Source: G963677325 sp963810555
GTDB taxonomy: Bacteria; Bacteroidota; Bacteroidia; Bacteroidales; Prolixibacteraceae
Direction of reading: 5' to 3'
Assembly: GCA_963810555.1 (NCBI GenBank)
Contig: CAWENX010000006.1
Coordinates: 310,001-374,000, forward strand
DNA length: 64,000 nt
Shown one piece after another: positions 1-8,424 of this stretch. How positions within the stretch are numbered: the stretch's first letter is position 1; each line of letters opens with the position of its first letter. Made by a program: the position numbers and the translations under genes. The notes under the pieces are model-generated. The model searched no databases. It saw nothing but the letters and a program-made list of their open reading frames with translations, and was not told the origin of the DNA.

Positions 1-1
1 G

Positions 2-94
2 GCTGATAAAATTGAGATAAAATGGCCATCGGGAAAGACACAGGTGCTTGAGGATGTAAAAGCCAACCAGATTATTACGGTTCAGGAACCCTAA
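2..94 (+). CDS. C-terminal end of an ASPIC/UnbV-domain protein (partial)
   Basis: The window opens inside a gene; 30 codons and a TAA stop remain. The tail contains an I-E-I-K-W-P-S-G-K core followed by V-L-E-D-V-K-A-N-Q, which is the usual end of the ASPIC/UnbV domain that closes CRTAC1-like, FG-GAP/VCBS-repeat exported proteins. Such proteins are predicted extracellular seven-bladed propellers of unknown substrate. It reads in the same direction as the heme/propeller genes that follow, about 90 bases upstream of the next start, so it may be the preceding member of the same operon. The domain call rests on this short tail only. Confidence 0.6.
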   Translation, partial: ADKIEIKWPSGKTQVLEDVKANQIITVQEP

Positions 95-181
95 AGAAGA
101 CGGTAGGCTATAGACTATAGACTTTAGGTTATGGCAAGAATTACGAATATACGAATTAGGAATTAAGAATTTAAACAAAGA

Positions 182-1607
182 GTGGCCGGATTAAGTAAAA
201 ATATATCTTTTATATTTGTATTATTGATCGCAGGATTACTAACATCCTGCAAGCAAAAATCATTAGACGGCACCATCATATTTACGCAGGTTAAAGAAAA
301 ATTGAAGGACAGCGATTCTGTTGACAGAAATTCATGGAGATATATTTTGCCTTCACAACTGGTAGAATTAAATCCAACTGGACGGTTGAAATCTCCCAAA
401 GTTCTTACATCTGATTATTATTCTGCCTGTTCTCCCGAGATTTCATAGCGATGGAAAGCATATGTTATTTGCAGGCCAGCTTAAACAGAACGAGCCATGG
501 CAGATATGGGAAATGGATTTGGCCAATCTAAAAGCCAGGCAGGTAACTTTTGCAAAAAATAATTGTATTGATCCGGCTTATTTGCCTTTGGGAGGATTTG
601 TATTCACTGGATTTTTGCCGGATGATTCAGTGAAATCCGGATATTCTCTGTTTACAGGTAATCTTGATGGTTCAGATATAAAAAGAATTACATTTAATCC
701 TCATACTTATTTTACGGCGTCGGTATTGCAGGATGGCCGCATTTTATCTAACAGCAGGAAAGTTTATCCTGAACAGGGAAATGCTTTGCTTCTGGTTATG
801 AGGCCGGATGGCACAAAGTCTGAATTATTCTATAATAGCCCTGAAAGCAGTAATATAGAAAGCAGGGGATGGGAAACATTGAATAATGATATTGTCTTTA
901 TTGAATCGCATAAAGGAGGTAATAAAAAAAGTGATATCATTTCCGTTAATTATAACGAGCCTTTCCATTCCCGTGAAAATCTCACATCGAAAATCGAGGG
1001 TGATTTTGGATATGTTTATCCTGAGGAATCCGGCAAATTTCTGGTGTCTTATCGTAAGTCCGAGTTCAGAACCTTATGGCCTCTATGAATTTGATCCCAA
1101 CAACAGGGTATTGAGTCAGGCCTTATATGATAAAGACTTTGATGTGTTGGAAGCCGTAGAGGTTCGTGTGCATAAAAGAGCAAGGAAACTTCCAAGTGAA
1201 GTTCATATGGATATAAAAACAGGATTGATTGTATGCCAGAATGTAAATCTTCCTGATCCGAAATTGTCCGACAAGATCATCTTGTATCATCCAAGGTTTT
1301 CAGCGATCGAGATTATGGGCATAGATTCTTCACTTGGAGTTATTCATCCAGGAAGGACGGTTCTTTTTATTTAAGGGTACTTGCAGACAAACCATTTCAG
1401 ATTCGTACTGTTGATAAAGACGGAAATGTAATTCAGAGTTGTGACTGGATATGGTTACGTCCAAATGAGCGCCGCGGATGCGTTGGCTGTCATGAGAATC
1501 ATGAACTGGCGCCGGAGAACAGAATTCCTATGGCAGTAAAAAAATCTCCGATAAGTGTTCCGGTTCATATAAATAAGATTGAAGAGAAATTGATTGATAC
1601 TGAATAG
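182..1607 (+). pseudogene. HzsA-like one-heme propeller lipoprotein, three frameshifts
   Basis: A GTG start opens a lipoprotein signal peptide (hydrophobic stretch then L-L-T-S-C near residue 23). The body has repeated WD40-like/PD40 propeller strands (for example Q-I-W-E-M-D-L, L-F-T-G-N-L-D-G-S-D, L-L-V-M-R-P-D-G). The last 85 codons run R-K-D-G-S-F-Y-L-R-V ... N-E-R-R-G-C-V-G-C-H-E-N, one CxxCH heme c site; this end resembles proteins annotated as hydrazine synthase alpha-like (HzsA-related). The reading frame breaks near 440, 1050 and 1348, each repaired by a single base, giving about 475 codons and a TAG at 1605-1607, two bases before the next ATG. Similarity to HzsA does not imply hydrazine synthesis. 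Whether the breaks are decay or sequencing error is open. Confidence 0.6.
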
Positions 1608-1609
1608 TT

Positions 1610-3648
1610 ATGAAGAGATCGTATAAATTAATGTGGTTTATAGGAATTTTCGGACTGTTGGGTTTGCTCATTTGTTTTCCCGGGCGAAAAGCGGCAAGGA
1701 AGCATGTAAACTACGAAACGGCTGTAACCGACCATCCTCTTTTATGTACTTCATGTCATCTTTATACTCAAAAAAGCGGTATTATTTCAAAACTTATAAA
1801 TGCAGAATATCTTTCTCCTTTTAATCTTACAGTTTCTGCAGACGGCAAACGGTTGTATGTTGTTGCGCAGGAGGCCAATGCCTTGCTGATAGTTGATTCA
1901 GAAACGCAAAAAGTACTTAAAAAGATAAAAGTGGGAAACATGCCACATTCAGTAATACTCAGTAAGGATGGCAGTAAGGCCTATGTAAGTAATCAATGGT
2001 CTGATAATATATCTGTAATCGATTTGAATTCTCAAAGGTCATAGATACTTTGAAAACAGGGAATGGTCCGGCAGGAATTTCACTTGAGTTCAGACGGACG
2101 ATCACTTTATGTTGTCAATTCTTATTCATCAGATGTTTCTGTTATTGATCTGAGTACAGGGAGAAGAAATTAAAAGATTGACGGCAGGTAATAATCCGAC
2201 AGGAATCAAATTATCTCCCGACGGGAAAGTACTCTTTGTAACAAGCAGGCGTGCCAATATTGTTCCTTATGGAGAACCGGTTGTAAGGGAACTCACTGTG
2301 ATAAATGACAGCACACAAAGAGTCAAAGAATATAAAGATATGGAATCAGCTTATATGATGGAAAATGTGGCTTTTACTCCCACAGGAGATATGGGATTTG
2401 TTACATTGATCCGTCCAAAAAACCTTATTCCTGCCATCCAGGTCGAGCAAGGCTGGATGATGACCCATGGATTTGGTATCATTGACCTGAAGAATAATGG
2501 CAGAGTGATTCAGTTATTAATTGATGAGCCTAACGCCTATTATTCAGATCCTTTTGATATTGTAATTACTCCGGATGGTAAAAGGGCTTTTATTACAAGT
2601 TCCGGTGCAGACCGTATTTCGGTCATCGATATTGACTCCGTAAAGGCATTAATTAACTGCGCTACGCCTGAAATGCTGAAAACATATTCAGATAATCTTG
2701 GGATCAGCCGTCATTATATCGTTAAAAGGATTACAACAGGATCGAATCCCAAAGGGCTGGCTCTTTCGCCTGATGGAAGTAAATTATATGTTGCTGAGAT
2801 GCTGGAAGACAAAATAGCGGTTATCGATACTAAATCTTTTGAGAAAATATCTTCCATTGATCTTGGCGGCCCGAAGAGAATTACGGTGGCACGTCAGGGA
2901 CGAAGGCTTTTTAATAACGCTTCACATACTTTCCAGAATCAATACTGTTGTTACACCTGTCATCCTGATATGCATGAGGATGGACTTGTTTATAATATGT
3001 CGGGCAAAGATATGGGAAGAAATGTCACAAACACGGAGTCTTTACGCGATATAAGTGAGACAGCCCCGTTTAAATGGACGGGTACAAATCAGACTGTTTA
3101 CAAACAGGATGGTATGCGTTTTTCAACTTTTCTTACAAGGACTGAGACATTCAGCTATAAAGACCTGGACGCGCTTGTTGCTTATATATTAACAGGTATA
3201 CACTACCCTCCCAATCTTCTTTATAATCCAAAGGGCGAGCTAACTGAATCCCAGCAACGGGGGAAAGCTATTTTTGACAGGAGTGTGGATAACTTTGGCA
3301 AAGATATACCTGATAATAATCGTTGTATTACCTGTCATCCGCCACCTTATTACACAAACCGAAAACTGGAATATGTTCAGACACTTTCTGCAACAGATGA
3401 TTCTGTTTTATTTGACACGCCTCATCTTAATAATATATATGCTTCTACCTCCTTATCTGCACGATGGCCGTGCTGCGACACTCGAAGAGATATGGACCAA
3501 ATATGGGAAGGGTGATAAACACGGTTATGTGAATGATATGACAAAGAATCAGCTTAATGATCTGGTAGATTATCTGAAATCATTAAGCTCACCGGAGTAT
3601 GAACAACAAAAACCTAAGTTTCGGCAGGCTTCAGTTAAACCTAATTAA
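1610..3648 (+). pseudogene. YVTN beta-propeller / MauG-like three-heme protein, frameshifted
   Basis: An N-terminal membrane anchor or signal (about residues 5-23) is followed by a first CxxCH (C-T-S-C-H). Then come YVTN propeller repeats with the recurrent S-x-D-G-x-x-L-Y-V pattern (V-S-A-D-G-K-R-L-Y-V, L-S-P-D-G-S-K-L-Y-V). The C-terminal third is like the di-heme cytochrome c peroxidase/MauG fold, with C-Y-T-C-H and C-I-T-C-H heme sites and a final H-D-G-R-A-A-T-L-E-E-I-W segment. Four single-base breaks at about 2036, 2084, 2163 and 3447 (two of them in A or G runs) must be bridged; the net is +2, matching the 2039-base span. Expected site is the periplasm or outer membrane face. It starts two bases after the HzsA-like gene, so the two are almost certainly co-transcribed. 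Confidence 0.65.
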
Positions 3649-3659
3649 GACATGTAATT

Positions 3660-4887
3660 ATGGAAGAAATATTGCGATTAAAGTATCTAAAATATACCGT
3701 ACTAATTCTGGTCTTTGGAGGAATATTATCTTTTGGATTTGTTTGGAGGGAAAAACCTTCAGCAAATACGAACTCTGTTGTTGATAGAATCGCACACAAT
3801 AAAGATTTACAGGTATTGTCTCCAAAAGAATCTGATAATGCCAGCCTTAAAAACGGGGCCGGTACATTACCTTTATTTGGTCACTGGCGGAATTTTACTA
3901 CAAAAGATGGTTTGCCTTCCGATCATACCTATGCGGTTCGGATTGACGGGAAGCGTGTATGGGTAGGGACCCATGACGGGCTTGCTTTATATGAGAACGG
4001 GAAGTGGCGGACTTATACAACAAAAGATGGTCTTGCACATAATGGAGTCATTGCAATTGATGTAAGCAAAGAGACCGGGGATTTGTGGATTGGAACATTT
4101 GGAGGATTAAGCCGGTTCTCAGCAGGGAAGTTTGAAAATTTCACGCAACTTAACAGCGGTCTGGCAAATGATCTTATTTACAGCGTAATATGCGATGGGA
4201 AAGATGTTTGGGTTGCTACCGGAGGAGGAGCGGGCCATTATGATACCTATACAAAAAACTGGGAGATTTTTACCGAGCAAAATGCTCCTATGCATGAACC
4301 ATGGACATATGGCGTTTGTTCGGGTGGAGGGAAAATATTTATAGCTGCATGGGGAGGCGGAGTAATCGAATATAACAGTAAAACAAAACATTTCAGGGAT
4401 TATACCGATCCGGATGGTGAAATGGAGATTGACCTTCTTCCTGATGATGGCCCCGTTCATGATATTACAACTGCGACCTCATGGTCAGAGGGTATTTTAT
4501 GGGTGGCAACCTACTTTGGATTAAGCCGTTATGATGGTGTACACTGGAAAGGTTATTTTGACAATGACAGCGGTTTAGCAAGTAATTTCATCAACTTTGT
4601 CAGAGCAGTCGGGCCGGTAGCTTACTTATGTACAGGATAAAGGATTAAGCTGTACTGACGGGAAAAGTTGGATTACCTATAATAAAAATGAAAATAACAA
4701 TAGTGGAAAGATGATAATTAAAAATTTTGGCCGTGACAGCGATAGTACAAAGAATAAATCAACTAAAGAATTGCCGGTATCGCCATCCATTGCCCACAAT
4801 TTTGTACTTGGAGTAGATGTACAGGATGGCATAATATGGCTCGCTACGGAACATGGTGTTAGTCGTGGGGAATTGATGAATCAATAA
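3660..4887 (+). CDS. Two-component-regulator-type propeller protein, one frameshift
   Basis: About 408 codons after bridging one extra G near 4640. The N-terminus has a single hydrophobic segment (residues about 12-29), so the protein is anchored or exported. The rest consists of repeats of the sensor propeller type: F-T-T-K-D-G-L-P-S-D-H, W-V-G-T-H-D-G-L-A-L-Y, W-I-G-T-F-G-G-L-S-R-F, W-V-A-T-Y-F-G-L-S-R-Y. These are the Reg_prop repeats seen in hybrid two-component sensors of Bacteroidota, yet no transmembrane/kinase part follows: the gene ends at a TAA after G-V-S-R-G-E-L-M-N-Q. It begins 11 bases after the cytochrome gene and is part of the same operon. Its ligand is unknown. Confidence 0.65.
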
Positions 4888-4971
4888 TCGGTGACCAGTA
4901 AACTGTGACCAGTGAATTCGTAATTTGTAAAATGAATCATATGCCAATTGAATTAATTTATTAATGTGATT

Positions 4972-6285
4972 ATGAAGCTTAATTGTAAGTTATTATCGAT
5001 AATTGTTATGGTTCTGATTTTGCCTGTTTATGGTTTGAAAGGGCAGGATGAGAAACTGAATTACGGCAAAGCTCCCGATGAAATCTTTCCCTTTGAAAGA
5101 TTTACCAAAGCCTACCAATATTTTTTTCTTGAACCAATACAATTCTATGGATCGGGTCGTGAGATACCGCCTCCAAAGGATATAAAAGAGGTTAGAATAG
5201 GATTTCTGGGACCACTTGAAGGATCGATGATTGTGGATTTAGGCACACAGATGTTACAGGGTGCTACACTTGCCATTGAAGAAGCGAATGAAAAAGATGG
5301 TTATAAAGGGCTCCCGTTCAAATTAATGGTGCACAATGATGTTGGTTTATGGGGTGCTGCAGCCAATGAAATTGTAAAAATGGATGATGAAAAGGTATGG
5401 GCGTGGCTGGGATCTATCGACGATATAGTTTCTCATGTGGCACTACGCGCAACATTGAAACTGGAGATACCGATGGTATGTTCAGGTGATCCTGATCCGA
5501 CCTTTACAGAGACAAACATTCCGTGGATGATTCGTGTAATTAGTGATGACAGACAAAGCAGCTATGCGTTGATCCACCAGATTTATACAAAAGATCATCA
5601 TTCCCGCGTGGCAGTGATCAGGACAGGTGGCCGTTACGGGAGAGTAGGTGTTAAAATATTTTCTGAAACTGCAGTTCGGGTAGGTCATCCAATTGTTATT
5701 GAAGAAAGGTTTAACGATGGCGAAACAGATTTTAAATCTCAGATTGAGAGAATAAGGAAAACATCACCTGATGCTATCCTGATCTGGGGCAATGCCAAAG
5801 AGTCGGCACTGATTTTAAAACAAATACGCGAACTGGGATTAAAACAACAGGTATATGGCTCTGACAGAATGGTTTCTGCTCAATTTCTTAAAATAGCGGG
5901 GAAAAACGCTGACGGAATAATCACAACTTGTCAGTATAATCCGACTGCCAATAATCCAAGACTCAAAGTTTTTCAGGTAAATTATTTAAAAAGATTTGGA
6001 GAGGAACCTGATGTCTTTGCTGCACATGCGTACGATGGAATGAATATTATCATTGAAGCTATCAGGAGAGCAGGACTTAACAGAGTGCTGATCCGCGATT
6101 TGTTGACGGATTTAAAAACATTCCAGGGTTATGAAGGTATTACCGGTAAAATTATTTTTGACGGATCATGGAATGATATCGGAGATATATATATGGCGGA
6201 GATACATGATGGGAAGTTCAGATTTTCCCTGGCTCCTCCACCAAAAGACATCGAGAGACATACAAGTTATCCGACAGCCTATTAG
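4972..6285 (+). CDS. Periplasmic binding protein type 1, LivJ-like
   Basis: An intact gene of about 437 residues; the ATG at 4972 is preferred to the GTG two codons upstream because the signal peptide (hydrophobic to about residue 22) starts there. From about residue 75 the sequence I-G-F-L-G-P-L-E-G opens a periplasmic-binding-protein type 1 fold, with the family features A-T-L-A-I-E-E-A-N, W-A-W-L-G-S, V-A-V-I-R-T-G-G-R-Y-G-R and F-A-A-H-A-Y-D-G. These are the folds of branched-chain amino acid binding proteins. No permease or ATPase genes are nearby, so it may serve as a sensor or carrier for the heme/propeller module upstream (inference from position, 80 bases downstream) rather than as part of an ABC importer. 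Confidence 0.75.
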   Translation: MKLNCKLLSIIVMVLILPVYGLKGQDEKLNYGKAPDEIFPFERFTKAYQYFFLEPIQFYGSGREIPPPKDIKEVRIGFLGPLEGSMIVDLGTQMLQGATLAIEEANEKDGYKGLPFKLMVHNDVGLWGAAANEIVKMDDEKVWAWLGSIDDIVSHVALRATLKLEIPMVCSGDPDPTFTETNIPWMIRVISDDRQSSYALIHQIYTKDHHSRVAVIRTGGRYGRVGVKIFSETAVRVGHPIVIEERFNDGETDFKSQIERIRKTSPDAILIWGNAKESALILKQIRELGLKQQVYGSDRMVSAQFLKIAGKNADGIITTCQYNPTANNPRLKVFQVNYLKRFGEEPDVFAAHAYDGMNIIIEAIRRAGLNRVLIRDLLTDLKTFQGYEGITGKIIFDGSWNDIGDIYMAEIHDGKFRFSLAPPPKDIERHTSYPTAY

Positions 6286-6344
6286 ACTTAAGAATCGGTG
6301 ACCGGTAACCGTTGCTCGGTAATCAAAGATTATTTTTAAGAACA

Positions 6345-6389
6345 TGAGAAGATGAGAAAGCGAGAACGTGAGATTTTCTCATTTTCTCA
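6345..6389. terminator. Hairpin between convergent genes
   Basis: Two 14-base arms (6345-6358 and 6376-6389, 13 Watson-Crick pairs plus one G-T) flank a 17-base loop. It sits between the 3' ends of the convergent binding-protein gene and response-regulator gene, with T-rich sequence on the plus side, so it may terminate both transcripts. Confidence 0.45.
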
Positions 6390-6422
6390 ATTCACTGTTT
6401 AGTGTTCACTTTTTTAAAGTGA

Positions 6423-7124
6423 TCAGGCAATAAATTTGTAGCCAATTCCTTTCAGAGTCCTTATGTGATCATTACCTATCTTTTCACGCAACTTCCGGAT
6501 GTGGACATCAATAGTCCTGTCACCTACGATAACATTATTACCCCAGACTGATTTATATATCTCATCCCGGGTAAAAACTTTATCCGGCTTAGATATTAAA
6601 AGTGATAAAAGTTCAAATTCTTTTCTGGGAAGTGTAAGTTCTTTACCCTCAATCTGAAGGACATATCTTTCTTTATCCAATACAAAGTTTCCGATTTTCA
6701 GGATCTTTTCATCAGCAGTTCCTTCGGCAGAAATTTCAACCGATCGTTTCAATAATGCCCTGACCCGGCTGATCAATACTTTCGGACGGATAGGTTTAGT
6801 GATGTAATCATCAGCCCCTGCTTCAAACCCGGCTATTTGTGAATAATCTTCACCTCTGGCTGTCAGAAATGCAATAATAATATTTTTACCTCCCGGAAGT
6901 TTGCGTATTTCTTCGCAGGCAGCAATTCCATCCATTTCCGGCATCATTACGTCAAGAATAATCAAATCCGGTTTAGTCTTTGAAGTCATCTGAATGGCTT
7001 CTGTTCCATTTCTGGCTAAAAAGACCTTAAAGCCTTCTCGCTGAAGATTATAGCTGACAAATTCCAGGATATCCTCTTCATCATCAACCAGAAGAATACG
7101 CGGTGTATTTTCTTTATCAATCAT
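6423..7124 (-). CDS. OmpR/PhoB-family response regulator
   Basis: 233 residues. Receiver domain at residues 8-125 with the acidic pair D-D-E-E near 14-17, the phosphoacceptor Asp58 in I-L-D-V-M-M-P-E-M-D-G and the Lys of I-T-K-P-I-R-P. A DNA-binding winged helix of OmpR type fills residues about 140-233 (L-P-R-K-E-F-E-L-L, V-G-D-R-T-I-D-V-H-I-R-K-L-R-E-K). It lies 87 bases downstream of the histidine kinase in the same direction, and the pair is divergent from a phosphate transporter, which makes a PhoB-like role in phosphate starvation likely. No acceptor or motif is unusual. Confidence 0.85.
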   Translation of the reverse strand: MIDKENTPRILLVDDEEDILEFVSYNLQREGFKVFLARNGTEAIQMTSKTKPDLIILDVMMPEMDGIAACEEIRKLPGGKNIIIAFLTARGEDYSQIAGFEAGADDYITKPIRPKVLISRVRALLKRSVEISAEGTADEKILKIGNFVLDKERYVLQIEGKELTLPRKEFELLSLLISKPDKVFTRDEIYKSVWGNNVIVGDRTIDVHIRKLREKIGNDHIRTLKGIGYKFIA

Positions 7125-7211
7125 AGGAAATAATTTATTTTAATTAAGTATTAAGAGATTAAAAATAGCAATTAATCAGGTATTTTGTTTATCCGGAGCA
7201 ACAAAAATTGT

Positions 7212-8267
7212 TTATTTCTTTTGTTTTTCAAGCATAAATGTAAATGTGCTTCCTTCATCTATCTGACTCTTAACATGAATTGTCTGCTTATGGGCCTCAA
7301 TGATGTGCTTGACAATGGAAAGTCCGAGACCTGTACCACCCTGCATTCTTGACCGGCTTTTATCTACTCGGTAAAAGCGTTCAAAAATCCTTGACAGGTC
7401 TTTTTTCGAGATTCCGATTCCGTCATCACTGACTTCGATTAAAATCACATCCTTCATATCGTATAAAACGACATCTATATTGCCCCCTTTTTTCCCGTAT
7501 TTAATGCCATTCCCCACAAGATTGCTGAATACCTCGAATATCCTTTTTTTATCGGCCATAACCATTACAGGATTGTTTGCTTTGACAGACAAATTCATGT
7601 TGATTCTTCTCTCATTGGCCTCTCTCATTTCGAATTCAAAAACTTCTTCTATCAGGCGGGTAAGTTCAAAGGCTTCAATATTTAGTTCAACTTCTCCGGA
7701 TTCAAGTTTTGTGATAGATTCCAGATCTTCAACAATATTTATCATCCGGTCAATACTTTTTTCGGTTCGCTCAAGGTAAAGACGATTAATTTTAGGATCT
7801 TCCAGACCTCCATCCAATAACGTCAAAACATATCCCTGAATATTGAAGATAGGGGTTTTCAATTCGTGCGAAATATTGCCTATGAAGTCTTTCCGATATT
7901 TTTCGAGATCACGCAAACGGTCTATTTCAGCGATTTTATCATCTGCCCACATTTTCACATCAATATCCAACTTATCGAGTGATTCTTTTTTAATATCTTT
8001 TGGTTGTGGCACTCTGCTCCCGCTGAAAGGAATTTCACGAATGGTCTTATATATGGGCTCTAATTTTTCTGATATGAATAGTTTCAAAATATAAAATGTA
8101 ATAAAATAAGCTATTATGAAGATAAAAGGAATGAAAACCAACATCCACATTTTCCATCCCAACAAATGAGAAATAAAAAGGATAAAGGCGGAAAGCAAAG
8201 TAGTTATAACGGAAGCCATAACAGACAACTTTGCAGGCGTTATCGATTTTGCAGATATTAATTTCAT
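7212..8267 (-). CDS. PhoR-like sensor histidine kinase
   Basis: 351 residues. Two close transmembrane helices (about 15-35 and 42-65) with almost no periplasmic loop, then a linker and the H-box N-I-S-H-E-L-K-T-P with phospho-acceptor His134. The ATPase domain shows the N-box N-L-V-G-N-G-I-K-Y, G1 D-D-G-I-G-I-S, F-box R-I-F-E-R-F-Y-R-V and G2 G-G-T-G-L-G-L-S-I-V. The lack of a sensory domain is as in PhoR of Bacteroidota, where sensing is thought to go through the transporter/PhoU. Partner is the response regulator just downstream. Phosphate as the signal is inferred from the divergent PiT gene. Confidence 0.82.
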   Translation of the reverse strand: MKLISAKSITPAKLSVMASVITTLLSAFILFISHLLGWKMWMLVFIPFIFIIAYFITFYILKLFISEKLEPIYKTIREIPFSGSRVPQPKDIKKESLDKLDIDVKMWADDKIAEIDRLRDLEKYRKDFIGNISHELKTPIFNIQGYVLTLLDGGLEDPKINRLYLERTEKSIDRMINIVEDLESITKLESGEVELNIEAFELTRLIEEVFEFEMREANERRINMNLSVKANNPVMVMADKKRIFEVFSNLVGNGIKYGKKGGNIDVVLYDMKDVILIEVSDDGIGISKKDLSRIFERFYRVDKSRSRMQGGTGLGLSIVKHIIEAHKQTIHVKSQIDEGSTFTFMLEKQKK

Positions 8268-8390
8268 AATATTTAAATGTAAAACAACTCAGCTTTAAAT
8301 CTTATTATGTTCCAAGATTATTTACAATAATTTAACGCTAACTAACATTTATTTAATATTATGAGAGCGACCAGACAAAATTATCGGAAA

Positions 8391-8398
8391 TACCTTTG
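8391..8398 (+). promoter_or_regulatory. Candidate -7 box for the PiT gene
   Basis: TACCTTTG matches the Bacteroidota -7 consensus TAnnTTTG, 26 bases before the PiT ATG. I see no convincing TTTG at the -33 position, so the promoter may depend on an activator such as the divergent PhoB-like regulator. Confidence 0.4.
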
Positions 8399-8424
8399 CA
8401 TTAACTGTCAGAACTGAAATATTA

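Noticed and set aside
1610..3648. Programmed frameshifting in the cytochrome gene
   Set aside because: Breaks are not at slippery heptamers with a downstream structure, are four in number and partly compensate each other; errors or decay fit better.
4966..6285. Binding protein as evidence of a branched-chain amino acid ABC importer
   Set aside because: No permease or ATPase gene adjoins it in the window, so only the fold can be claimed.
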